Part shown: positions 37,692 through 50,200 of the stretch, piece after piece
How the letters are laid out: each line of letters opens with the position of its first letter
How positions within the stretch are numbered: position 1 is the first letter of the stretch
Source of the DNA: Panorpa germanica
Lineage: Eukaryota; Arthropoda; Insecta; Mecoptera; Panorpidae
NCBI GenBank assembly: GCA_963678705.1
Contig: OY783216.1
Coordinates: 9,796,001-9,860,000 of the forward strand
Length of the DNA stretch: 64,000 bases
Direction of reading: 5' to 3'
The notes under the pieces: generated by a model
Database searches by the model: none
Told to the model about the DNA's origin: nothing
The model's input: the letters and a program-made list of their open reading frames with translations, nothing else
Made by a program: the position numbers and the translations under genes

Positions 37692-39885
37692 ATGAATTTT
37701 TAGAACCCCCTGTAAAATCCAAAATAAGTTAGATATTTCAAATTTTTTAACGCAGTTCGTCTTCTTAAATACAAATCAATATAACTGCATCAAAAAATAT
37801 TAAGAAATCAATAATTTTTATTTTTAAAAAAAAAGTCCATGAATTTTTAGAACCCCTTATAAAATCCAAAATAATTAAGATATTTCAAATTTTTTAACGC
37901 AGTTCGTCTTCTTAAATACAAATCAATATAACTGCATCAAAAAATATTAAGAAATCAATAATTTTTATTTTTAAAAAAAAAGTCCATGAATTTTTAGAAA
38001 CCCTTGTAAAATCCAAAATAATAAAGATATTTTAAATTTTTTAACGCAGTTCTTCTTCTTAAATACAAATCAATATAACTGCATCAAAAAATATTCAGAA
38101 ATCAATAATATTTATTTTTAAAAAAAAGTCCATGAATTTTTAGAAACCCTTATAAAATCCAAAATAATAAAGATATTTCAAATTTTTTAAAGCAGTTCGT
38201 CTTCTTAAATACAAATCAATATAACTGCATCAAAAAATATTAAGAAATCAATAATTTTTCTTTTTAAAAAAAAAGTCCATGAATTTTTAGAACCCCTTAT
38301 AAAATCCAAAATAATTAAGATATTTCAAATTTTTTAACGCAGTTCGTCTTCTTAAATACAAATCAATATAACTGCATCAAAAAATATTAAGAAATCAATA
38401 ATTTTTATTTTTAAAAAAAAAGTCCATGAATTTTTAGAACCCCTTATAAAATCCAAAATAATTAAGATATTTCAAATTTTTTAAAGCAGTTCGTCTTCTT
38501 AAATATAAATCAATATAACTGCATCAAAAAATATTAAGAAATCAATAATTTCTATTTTTAAAAAAATGTCCATGAATTTTTAGAACCCCTTATAAAATCC
38601 AAAATAATTAAGATATTTCAAATTTTTTAACGCAGTTCGTCTTCTTAAATACAAATCAATATAACTGCATCAAAAAATATTAAGAAATCAATAATTTTTA
38701 TTTTTTAAAAAAAAGTCCATGAATTTATAGAACCCCTTATAAAATTCAAAATAATTAAGATATTTCAAATTTTTTAACGCAGTTCGTCTTCTTAAATACA
38801 AATGAATATAACTGCATCAAAAAATATTAAGAAATCAATAATTTTTCTTTTTAAAAAAAAAGTCCATGAATTTTTAGAACCCCTTATAAAATCCAAAATA
38901 ATTAAGATATTTCAAATTTTTTAACGCAGTTCGTCTTCTTAAATACAAATCAATATAACTGCATCAAAAAATATTAAGAAATCAATAATTTTTATTTTTA
39001 AAAAAAAAGTCCATGAATTTTTAGAAACCCTTATAAAATCCAAAATAATTAAGATATTTCAAATTTTTTAACGCAGTTCGTCTTCTTAAATACAAATCAA
39101 TATAACTGCATCAAAAAATATTAAGAAATCAATAATTTTTATTTTTAAAAAAAAAGTCCATGAATTTTTAGAACCCCTTATAAAATCCAAAATAATTAAG
39201 ATATTTCAAATTTTTTAAAGCAGTTCGTCTTCTTAAATATAAATGAATATAACTGCATCAAAAAATATTAAGAAATCAATAATTTCTATTTTTAAAAAAA
39301 ATGTCCATGAATTTTTAGAACCCCTTATAAAATCCAAAATAATTAAGATATTTCAAATTTTTTAAAGCAGTTCGTCTTCTTAAATATAAATCAATATAAC
39401 TGCATCAAAAAATATTAAGAAATCAATAATTTTTATTTTTAAAAAAAAAGTCCATGAATTTTTAGAAACCCTTATAAAATCCAAAATAATTAAGATATTT
39501 CAATTTCTTTAACGCAGTTCGTCGTCTTAAATTTAAATGGATATAACTGCATCAAAAAATATTAAGAAATCAATAATTTTTATTTTTAAAAAAAAAGTCC
39601 ATGAATTTTTAGAAACCCTTATAAAATCCAAAATAATTAAGATATTTCAATTTCTTTAACGCAGTTCGTCGTCTTAAATTTAAATGGATATAACTGCATC
39701 AAAAAATATTAAGAAATCAATAATTTTTATTTTTAAAAAAAAAGTCCATGAATTTTTAGAACCCCTAATAAAATCCAAAATAATTAAGATATTTTAAATT
39801 TTTTAACGCAGTTCGTCTTTTTAAATACAAATCAATATAACTGCATCAAAAAATATTAAGAAATCAATAATTTTTATTTTTGAAA
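37692..39885 (-). repeat. 147-bp tandem satellite, right arm (15 copies, inverted)
   Basis: The reverse complement of the left-arm unit repeats with GCAGTTCGTC at 37752, 37899, 38046 (one base changed), 38192, 38339, 38486, 38632, 38779, 38926, 39073, 39220, 39367, 39514, 39661 and 39808. The spacing is 146-147. The two units at 39514 and 39661 share TCGTCGTCTTAAATT, not seen in the others. The array stops abruptly near 39885 in non-repeated sequence. Together with the left arm this is an inverted repeat with arms of about 1.6 and 2.2 kb. Confidence 0.97.
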
Positions 39886-42800
39886 AATAGTCTAAAATCT
39901 GAACTCCGCAGCATTTTAAAGATGGCGGCTGGTTGAAATTTGATTATATTTCTTTAAATAATAACTGAAGGCACACTCCTGATTTTGATCCTATACATTA
40001 TATTCAGATATTAAGTAATGAAACAACATAATAGAAAAAATAAAAAGAATTTTCTCAAGGTACATTTTAAGATGACAATCACTGATTGTAACAGTGACGT
40101 TTTTGACCCAAAATGTAAATACAGTTGATAGCACTAAGATTTAATATTAACAAATCATTAATTAAATAATATATAAATTTTATCAACAATTGGTTCATTT
40201 ATTTATTATTTATAATGAAGTTAATTAATTTAAGATAGATTTGAATACAAAGATGACGTATTTCATTAAAATTAATTACCTTCTTGTGCAAAAATTGTAA
40301 AATTCCAAACTTTATAGCATTTAAATAAGTGTGTTCATAGATAAATGGCGCCAAATTACACGATTTGATTTATTATGAAATAGATAATTAAATTATTGAA
40401 TATTAATTACCTTAATTACGTGGCATGTTGTTCAATTATAAAGCTATAAATTTCTATAATAGCTCCTGTTCATAGTTCATTATAACGTCTATAAATTTAT
40501 CAGCTAAGAAGTAGTTATAAATTATAGAATATAAATGAGTAATTATGTGTATCAATATGAGTTGACTGTTTTAAATTTGCCGCCATTTTGCAGCAGTGTC
40601 ACTTCGACATTTGAAATATGACATACGGGATATTAGATACGTTATGCTATACAGTACTACAATGTAAGAATTAATGATCAAATTACTATTCTCTACTTTT
40701 ATATTTTTTTCTTCAAAGCAATATAAAACATAACAACAATTGGTTGTCCGTCAGGGGGTAACCTAGGGGGCTATTTAAACGATGTTATAATCCATAAAGA
40801 ATTCCTATGTATTAGTTTCACGAAAAATAAAAAATAACACAAATATTTCAGATATTTTGCTTGTTATTCGAAAACCAAAACAGTCACCTCGTACTGATAC
40901 ACTTCATTTCTCTACTTTTGGAATTCTGTGTCTATTTACTCGTAACGTGATCTCCACTGTGATCCATTTTCTGTTTATTATCAATTTCTTCTAATATATT
41001 GGTAAATCATACTTAGTGCCCCGTTATAGTAGAGTAGCCGGCGGGTTCAAGCATATCTGCGGTTCTATATGGATCCGTCAATGCTGATAGACTGTTAGTA
41101 TCCTTTCTAAAAAGCTGACGGTCTCAAGGGTCATCCTACGTGTCAAAAGTACGATGTGAAGGGTGAACTGTTATAAACTTCCTGGACGTTACTTTTAAAG
41201 ATGAACAAACTGTCAAAGAGTGACAAGGATATTGTTCCGGCATCTGACCAGGCAGACCTCCCAAAGATAAGTTTCAAAAGCAAGGTAGCTCTATTTCAAA
41301 GAGATTAAAGAATTCAATTGTTAGGGTAATATGAGAAAAGGATATTTCCTTAGCAAGAATGTTAAAGACCGAAGCAAATAAGTTCGTGAATTCGGTGATA
41401 GAACACGCATGGCCTTTCTTCAAAACCTTGGGTTAATAATATTGTTTTTTTCTACAATTTCAGTTGTCATAACCGAAGTTTGTAGAAATAATAAATGTGT
41501 GTTATGTTTCTTATGCATTCCCTAAAAATTAACGAGCTTTTCGACACGTGTGACAATCTTCCCTGTAACCCCGCCCCCACTTCACACTATACCATATATC
41601 ACCAAACTATTTTGATAAGGGACTTTGTTCCAACCAATATATCACAAGTTCCATCACCATTCAATATACGAGTATTTCCAAATACAATTATTTTCCATTT
41701 TCTCGTGACAGCTTTTCTCCCCAACTAGAAGGTATTTGGGACGTGTCAAGAGGTTAGGGTGCTGAATTTAGGTAGACCGTCTCGAGTTGTATAAGGGATG
41801 ATAGTTCATGTAACGCGGGGGTTGTTAATGTAGCAGCTGTGCATATTTAACGAGAGGAACACTCGACAAATATTATAAATACAGTTGAAATGAAAACTGG
41901 AAACCGAATCCGTGTTATGTTTATGATGATTGTTATCTGTATTTGATAAGGGTGGCGCCACGTGGCTTCACGAGGTGACTGATGGACTGACAGATAGAAT
42001 ACAGCTCGCTTCTTATTATCAGATACATACCAATAAATGAGAAAGATAACTTACAGGAAATTAGAAACATTCTCTACCTGTGAAAATGTAACATGCGGCA
42101 ACATAAATTCCTTTTTCCATTTTTCAAAACATAATAAAACCCGTTGTATGAATTAGAAAATTTTTATTTTAAATTTATACAAAACTTTATTGTCCCGCCT
42201 CTCGAATGAGATCACTAGCCCTCCGCTACGACATCAACCGACTAAATAGCGCGCTTTTTAAAAAAGGAAGTTATACTGCCGCACCCTGTATAACAAGAAT
42301 AAATATTATTCCGCCAAAATAACGCGATTCCCACTTTGTAATGTATCAAGCGCGTTATACAAAAGAATAGGAAGTGTAATTAGACAATTCTTTAGGCAGT
42401 GGTGCAGTTTTTATTAACAGTAATAAGTCCAGTCAGTACTGTTACAGAAATCTTATCTTCATATTACATTTATGTATTTCTTTTATTGTTAGCACCCCAT
42501 TTCTATTTATTATATTAATAAAACCGGTCCGACACGTGCAGTGCCCCAGATTATGACCAAATTGCTGTCAGTACCTTTTTACACAAAATATGCGGGCGTA
42601 TCATTTTTTGTTAGTACTCCCTTTTAACTTTTATAACTAACCATTTTAATTATACAATATTTTTTCAATTTCCATCCCTTATTTTTCAATAACATCTGTT
42701 TTAGTATTGTTTTATGTGGTTAAACGTAAAAAACAGTTACTTTTTTACTGTTCACAAATAATATTAAATGAATTACATTAAAGTAGAGGAGAATTAGAGT

Positions 42801-45759
42801 GGTATAGCACGTTACCTAATGCCGCCCCACATTCCTAGGGTTGTTGCAAGGGATGAACGGTCATGTCGGGCTGTCGGGGTTGACAGACATGTGCTGCTTC
42901 ACTGCGACAGAGCGCTATGCGAGACTGCAGACAGATGTGACAATGTTTAGAGTATGAAAAACAGTCGGTTACGGGCAGGAAATTTAAATAGCGCTGCCAT
43001 TCATTCAAATGATGTGTTAGATGTGTCTGATTACAAAAATCATTAACTGTATTTTAATTATAATAGCACTTGGACCAGTGGTGAATCAGTATTGAAACGA
43101 AAAGAGCCAATGACACTTTAATAGGGTTGTGAATTACGTCAGTAGAGTAACTAAGCGAGTTCTGGAACATTTTGCGTGAGTGGTAACGGTTTAATTTTTT
43201 ACAGACGTATACGATTTTGTTATGATGCGATTTATATTGAAACATATGTCTTGTCTTATATATACTTCTCTAAAGTCTGCTGGGTTGTGCCTGAAGGGGT
43301 TAATATTTAAAAAAAAAATTATTTCATTTTCGTAATGTACACACAGAAAATTTCAACTCAATCTGACGATTTTTTTTCGAAGTTATCTAAGTTGAAAAAA
43401 ATATTTTTGTACTATATATAGTGCTTTTGAAATTTTATAAACGTTTTTCTCAAAATTTATTGATGATTACTCGGAAACAGCTGAACCGATCAGTCTCAAA
43501 TTTTAACACAAGCTTCTTAAGTATATTTTTTAGAAATTAATCGAAGGTTTTATCTCACCGATAATTATTTGTTTTTATAAACAATTTAAAGCCAAAATTT
43601 TTGTCAAAAATCGTGTTTTTTTTTTTTTGAGAAGCCGCCATTTTGTCAAAAAGAAATATTTTGCTTAATCCTTCTATTAATTTCTAGATTGTACATTGCT
43701 TTAACAAAATCCGTTTGGTTTTTTCAATTTAGATGATTCAGTACAGAGATATCGTGGTCACCGTAAGATGCCTTTTTTGAGAGGAGCTCCTGGAGATCAG
43801 CAATAGCAGCTTCCAAATTATAAAATATTTAAATACAGTTAAACGTTACCATAACATGTGTACACATTTTTACATTAATACAATTAATAGCCTTCTCAGG
43901 AAATCTTTTGGAAAAATTGTTTTTTTTTGAGACTAATAAATGTACATAACCTCTAAATGCAGTTCTGATTCATTCTATTATTCTTAAGTGTTCTTTGAGT
44001 GTTACCCATAACAAACTTTCTACTACCAGGTTTCTCAGAGATTAAAGAAGAGCGTATTCTTCATTTGATAGTTTAATGCATTTTCTAGCGCCTGTAATGA
44101 AGAGAAAACAATTGCAACTAATTGTTTCTAATTACTTTTAATGTGCATCTCAGATTGAGAGTCATGAGGCATGAGAATTAAACTGCATACTTCTTAAAAG
44201 GCTTTTCAAAGTGTTGAATGTAACACATATCCGAAGAAAAAGAGTCCCCAATGAATTATACGAGCCTAATCAAACAAAACCGGAAGTTATTTTCTCCCCT
44301 ACTGTTCAAACAACCCCTATAAGAAAAAAAATATATAAATCATTTATTTGAAAATAGAAAATGTTTGAAAAAATATGTTCACATAACCTAAAAAGCATTT
44401 AAAATTACACAGAATCTTAAACGGTGTATCTAGTTATGGTTTTTATAATCTTAGATGTTTATCTCACATTTTGAGAAGCTTTCGATGTTGCTAGTGGTGT
44501 TGAAGGATACTAATAGCCTGTAGTATTTCATCGTTTTCACAGTTTACGTTTTAGGTTTGAATATTTAGATTTTAGAGATTAATTTTTTTTTATTTTTGGT
44601 ATATTTATTTGTACTATGGTTTTAAAACAAATAACTACAAGCCAAAATATGTGGAAAAATTTTGTTTGCCATAAATTTAGGATAGAGTTAAAGTTCATGG
44701 ACTCTAAATAATCTTAAAATAAATTTTATATATAAAAATAAGTTTTTGTAAACGCGAGATGTAAAACTGTTTACGTGTTAAAGGAAGCGCCTTTTATATA
44801 TTCAGTTAACTGTGGTTTATTATAAACCTAGGTTGATACTTTTGTGCACGTGCCAATTTGTTGTGCTAAACTAACACGAATTTCGCGCATATAAAACAAA
44901 CAATTACATTTCAATATGTGGTGGTAAACAAGATATTAATTATAATAATTATCATAAATATAAAATACATTTTGTTTTTCCATATTATTATAAATAGAAA
45001 ATATATTTATATATAGTTTACTTTACATTCAAAGCGAGTGTAAAAAAAACTTTTTCTATTAAACTTTTATATTATATATAGCATGAATTGTTAATTAGTG
45101 TAGATCCAAACCGTTATTAAAAATAGAAAATATAATTAACACGTGTTATAATTAAACCCTCTCATTTATAAAGTGTAGTAATAAAATATATCCTCTAAGC
45201 ACGTAATAATTACATACTGTCCCGTCGTTTACAGTATGGTTGCTGAGTTTTAATGAATAGTAATATTAATTACACTAAAATTCTATGTGGTAATATATTT
45301 AGTAAAACTTCAAACCCTTTTTGTTCGTGATGACATGTTTGCATGATTTCAGGCGCCATGAGAATCTCAAGTATATGTCGCTTGGTTGTCAAGTTACTAT
45401 TATTTATTCTGGGGATTCGTTTTTGAATTGCAAATTATGTGTATATTTGCGGTGGAACTGAAATCTTTATGACGTGTATTTCTTCGTGGGCTTCTTTGAT
45501 AAAAACTGTATCTTATTCTTAGATATACTTAACGTGGTGTACTATTTCGTGGAAGCACACCACATTGTGACTGGTTGTTGTCTTTGTTCATTCATTTCTC
45601 CTCCCTAATTTTTCTGGAGACGTAGTTTATGCATGCGTTATTCTACGCTGAGCACACTGAAAATAAGACTGTCTTTATATTTTTAGATTGGTTGTGAATA
45701 TCTTTTGATATTTTGACATAAAACCTCAGACAAACAATTTACCTTTACAATTCAAGAGT
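39886..45759. other. Non-coding right flank of the array
   Basis: AT-rich, with GC-richer patches at 41020-41430, 42200-42300 and 42810-42960. A short frame at 41201-41308 and an open segment at 41333-41432 look mildly coding but are unassigned. The stretch at 43290-43650 (CTCGGAAACAGCTGAACC inside) looks like an old interspersed repeat. Confidence 0.4.
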
Positions 45760-46085
45760 AAATTTCATTAACCTTTCCGGTAAATCATTGAGCGTCCCCG
45801 TGGCCCCGCCCATGCCTAATTACGTAATTGTATTCCTATGGATACGGCTCAGTACATTCATCGCGTACAACGAACATCATACAGCCCTTGATTAAGCAAT
45901 TACCACGATGGAGTTCACTTTAAAGTGAACCCATGAATCACCAACCACTCCTTTGGATATCAAGTTCGCCGTCGGTGTGCTGTCGTTTTCGTTCTTATCA
46001 TATACGAACGATGTAGTGTGTAGAGCTCGTTGCCTAAGTCCCAGGCGTGAGGTTGGGTTCACGAGCTCAGAGACCGGGCGAGGTG
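45760..46085 (+). promoter_or_regulatory. Candidate promoter or enhancer block upstream of fax
   Basis: This block is richer in G and C than its surroundings. It holds CCCCGCCC (GC-box-like), a perfect 12-base palindrome AATTACGTAATT at 45818-45829 (it contains ATTACGTAAT, the PAR-bZIP/vrille-type core), and a perfect 18-base palindrome at 45913-45930 made of AGTTCA/TGAAC-like half sites. A donor-like GAG/GTGAAT at 46082/46083 could end a non-coding first exon. All functional readings are inferred; nothing here proves transcription or a link to fax. Confidence 0.3.
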
Positions 46086-46508
46086 AATTAAAGCCATGGG
46101 GTACATAGGGTTGTTTGTAGTGTTTATTTATTAGATGTACAAAACGTGTAATGTTTTACACACGCCCGAAATATATAAAAGGGGTTCGCAACAGCATATT
46201 TTATATTTGTATGGAGGCTGAAATTAAAAGAAAAACATAGGGTATATGATGAAATCAATTCTTGTCATTTTTTGAAGGGATGTGAGTGAGTGAGTGAGAG
46301 TGTATTTGCATAAGTAACACTCAAAAATGTTTACATTGGGTTTTTATATTTAAAATGAAGAGTGGTGTGGATTTCAGATTAAATGCTGACATTTTCAGAT
46401 AATTTTTAACATATGTTTGTGAAGAACTTTTATTTTTAAAGTATATATTTATAGTTTATTCGCAGATGATTCCAACTATAATTGAGGGACAACAATTGTG
46501 ACAATAAA

Positions 46509-46772
46509 TCAGAGTATCGTATTACTAAATATCGTAATAGCACTTGAGGAACTTTGGCCCTCTTTTTCCTTCACAATTTGCTTTCTAATGGACGCGTTTT
46601 TCCAATTTGTAATATCTGTTTTCAGTAGGTCTTCCTCTACTTGCTCTTTCATTTAAGGCATGTGTTCTTCAATAGAAATTTTCTGTTCGTTTCCAACTTT
46701 ACTTAAGCGTTGTTCATCAATACCATACTTACGATAAAACGCATAAAAAACCCAAATGAAATAAATTCCCAG
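46509..46772 (-). pseudogene. Coding-like segment for a small membrane protein, one in-frame stop
   Basis: Minus-strand frame of 88 codons. It opens LGIYFIWVFYAFYRKYGIDE, a membrane-spanning helix ending in basic residues, then a polar part with VGNEQKISIEEHMP. A TAA at 46653-46655 interrupts it, and the frame goes on with MKEQVEEDLLK, ITNWKNASIRKQIVKEKEG and a serine run. Composition and codon pattern look coding on both sides of the stop. I do not recognise the family. It may be a processed pseudogene, a decayed exon, or an exon of a gene with sequence error at the stop. No polyadenylated 3' tail was established. Confidence 0.4.
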
Positions 46773-47111
46773 TTAACTTAGAAATAGAATGAATTCAAAG
46801 GTATAAAAATAATAAATAAAGGTCTGACAGAAAGCAGCCAAAACAAAATGGTAATAAATTTCATTAAAACCTCATTTAGTGTAATTGAGCGGAAGAATAA
46901 TGTTAGAAGCGCAATGTAGCATCCCCCTTCTCTAGTCCCTCACAAATAGAAGTCAAATGTCACCCTTATACAAAAACACCGTGGAAACTACTCTTTAAGT
47001 TTTATTAGGGTTGTACCATTAACAAGGGAAGTGTTTGTACATCGCACTGGGTAGATTTTAGATGTATGTAACATATGAGGAAATAGCTACCCCATCCCTA
47101 ACCCTTGAACA

Positions 47112-47273
47112 ATGGGGGTAAGACTTTATTGCCAGACTCTCGAAGGAGCTTCTTATGTTCCTGTTGGAAATCCAGACACTAGGACGTTAAATGGTTCACT
47201 ACGTGAGTATTTTGCTGGAGTTCATGTGCTGGAACGGGCACATAACGTACATGAACAGGCTGGCGATTTCTAA
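47112..47273 (+). other. Short coding-like open frame, 53 codons
   Basis: It starts ATGGGGGTAAGACTT and ends TAA. The translation includes GASYVPVGNPDTRTL and FAGVHVLERAHNVHEQAGDF, with balanced amino acids and a GC level well above its surroundings. No family is recognised, and no promoter or splice context is clear. It may be a transposon or gene fragment, or chance. Confidence 0.2.
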
Positions 47274-50200
47274 TAAACGGTTAAATGTCAAGTAAAAGTG
47301 ATGAACATATTAAAAATGCCTATAACCTAGCGGTCCTCTTTATCTCTTTATGGTCGTTCGCACATGGGTCGACTGATTATACCTTTGGTACAGCGCAGTT
47401 ATTTTTATGTTCTAATATATCAAAATGTAGAAACATGTGACTCAAATCATAAATATTTTGTTATCAATATAGAAACGACATAACCTACATTTTTAAATTC
47501 TTTCAACAACATAGAATGCAATAACAATAAATGTATATTTACACAACAACTGTATAATATATATCTCTCACCAGTTACAATTAAAACAAAATAATTTGAA
47601 ACACAAAGCGATTTTAATGTAGTTCTGAGACAGATTTAATTCGCTTTTATTAAAATGGTCTAATCAGTGCAGGACAAGTGAAGTACCAGTCTCAAACTTG
47701 TCATGCTAAGTACCAATCCACTCTCACAGTTAAACACATACATACCTATTCGCTATTCGCTCTGTGTTGTATGATATTTCGCTGCTACAATGAATTAACT
47801 AAAGAAGGCCCTACAACTCTAGTTCCATCGCTTCAGGTTGTTTAGACTTTCAGATGACGACCCGGAGCTACGGTGCTCTACGTCTCTCATTTCGTAGCGG
47901 ATAGAACGTAGAGGGGAGTAGTGCAGCGCGGTTGGGAACAATTGTGCCGTTCATTTCGTACGAAAAGCTTTAGTTAAATATGAGAGCAATTTAACGTAAA
48001 TAATAAGCAGAAAACTTGTTAGAAGTTGGTATAATACATTTAAAAAGTATATATGTTGAGTAAATGAATGAATTAATTTTGTCTTTTAAGTTGGTATGTT
48101 AAGATAGACATATACTTGTTTTAAATCAAAATTGGGGCGTTGAATGTGCTGTTCAAAACATTGTATTGTATCTAGATACATTACAACACTGTGATCTAAC
48201 CGGAAAACAAGTAACAAAATTCTAACCTCAAAATTGATTATTGTGAACATGAATAACGTAGAATATAAAGCAAAGTAATACAAATAAAGATACCTCACGA
48301 GTTTTGGTTTATCTTTTACTAACTTCTTGTTATATTTTAACCCTTCTGGTATAATAATATCCAGTGATAAATCCTTATACTACCTTATTAAAATTCAGTC
48401 GGCATTGTCTTAAGACAAATTGTTTCTGATGTATATCTCACGATCTATTGTAGTTACGCTTGTCTGGTTTTACTAATATGTTATGTAACAACCAAGAGTG
48501 TTAGATAAAAGATTTAGAACGTTAGAAATACGCTGTATATAAATTTAGGGTTTACAACATTCTCAAGATTGTGAATATGAAAATAATAAGTGTGGTGGTA
48601 GTGGTATGAGTTTATTGAAAATCACTCAGTGAAAAACTTTTGTTGAGTGTTGTTTCTAGGAGAGGGGAACTGTGGTATAAGGATGTGAGTATAATGGTTC
48701 TATCGACAGAAATAAGAACCACTCTACTTCCACTCCATAAGAAATTACTTTCATAATTTATAAGTTTGTAAATAATATTATTCCGTTAATGGTTTTCGAT
48801 GAGCGAAGCGAGTGCTTGTTTAACAATTTATTGAGTTTAAGATTTTGTATTTAGTTTTATTGAGTAACCAGAACTGGTTCAAAAGTTATACTGTAAAGAG
48901 TTTGAACTTCAAACTAATGTCATATCATACTCGTTAAGGGGAGAGTAAGGTTTTTAATTATAAAACAATACAATTGTAGGTTTCAACTTTTTTATATTAA
49001 TGTACAACATATTAGTTTTATTGTGTGAAAATTTGAAGTCGATTGGAGTAAAACTGTCGGAGATATAGAGATTTAAGCCTTCACCTCTCTGGTCTGGTTT
49101 CGTCTTTCTTTTAAAAGCGTTTTTCTTACACTTAGCTTATTCAGAGCTTATTTACTGCATCGATTCTTTTGAAATTTTGCACACTATTTCTTTACATAAA
49201 TGCCGAGGTAACGCTATCTAGTTTTTTTTTAATTTTAATTTTAACGTATTTTAAAATAACAAAATTTCTGATTTTTTTTTATGAAAGTGCTGTAAAAAAT
49301 TGAAAAATCCATAATAAGAAAAAATTTTCGACAGGGTTACCTGCAGAAACTTATCAACTAATGAAATTATTTTGGATTTTCGATTTCAAGAAATTTTTGT
49401 GACGTCTGCGAAGATTCTCTGACAATGCCTCATTTCTTGATATTTATTTATGAAAATTTCACAAAGTATTCTTCAAATGTTATTTTATCATGTAGTAATT
49501 ATAGAAATAATTATATATTAACTGTATTGTCAAAAAACATTTTCGAAAATATATTAGATATCTCCAAATTTCATATAATATTTTGAAAACAATTTTAAGT
49601 CACTTATAGTGCCTTTGAACGGGTCGTGTAATCTTCCGGATGCCAGAAGTACGAAAGGAAACTATATATGAAAGCTGAAACTGAAAAAACCATGTAAAAA
49701 ATGTTGATAAAAGACTATTACATGTAAAATTACATGTAAATAAATTTACTGAGAATAATATCTCTCTTAAATGACCTGACAAGCTCGTTCAAGAGATTGG
49801 TGAACCAGATGATCGTAAAGATCATCGGCGTAATACAACTAAGCTTCATTATCCTCCCCCTCATCTTTCCCCTCTCCCTCAGCATTCAAACTACGAGTTA
49901 AATCAAAGTGACTTACAGTCCACTTATCTTACGATCCAACATGTATGAGATTAGCCACAAGTGCCTGCAATATTCTTAATTTTGTAGTTATAGGTTAGAC
50001 GCTCCTATTTTGAAACGCTTTTATAGTTTATTAGCATTTTCTGATACAACTTGTGCTCTATAGTAAAAATAAGTCAAAAAGGAGACAACTACAAACTAAA
50101 ACGAGAAAGAGAAACTCTTATTTTGAATAAAGTTGAAAGTTAAAGATGAACGTTACCCAAAATTACTCTAAAACTTTGAGGTTATGTAAAATTACGACAC

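Noticed and set aside
36060..39885. CRISPR-like array
   Set aside because: The units are contiguous 147-bp repeats with no unique spacers, and the window is eukaryotic.
45358..45426. 22-codon frame resembling a signal peptide
   Set aside because: Too short, with no following exon recognised.
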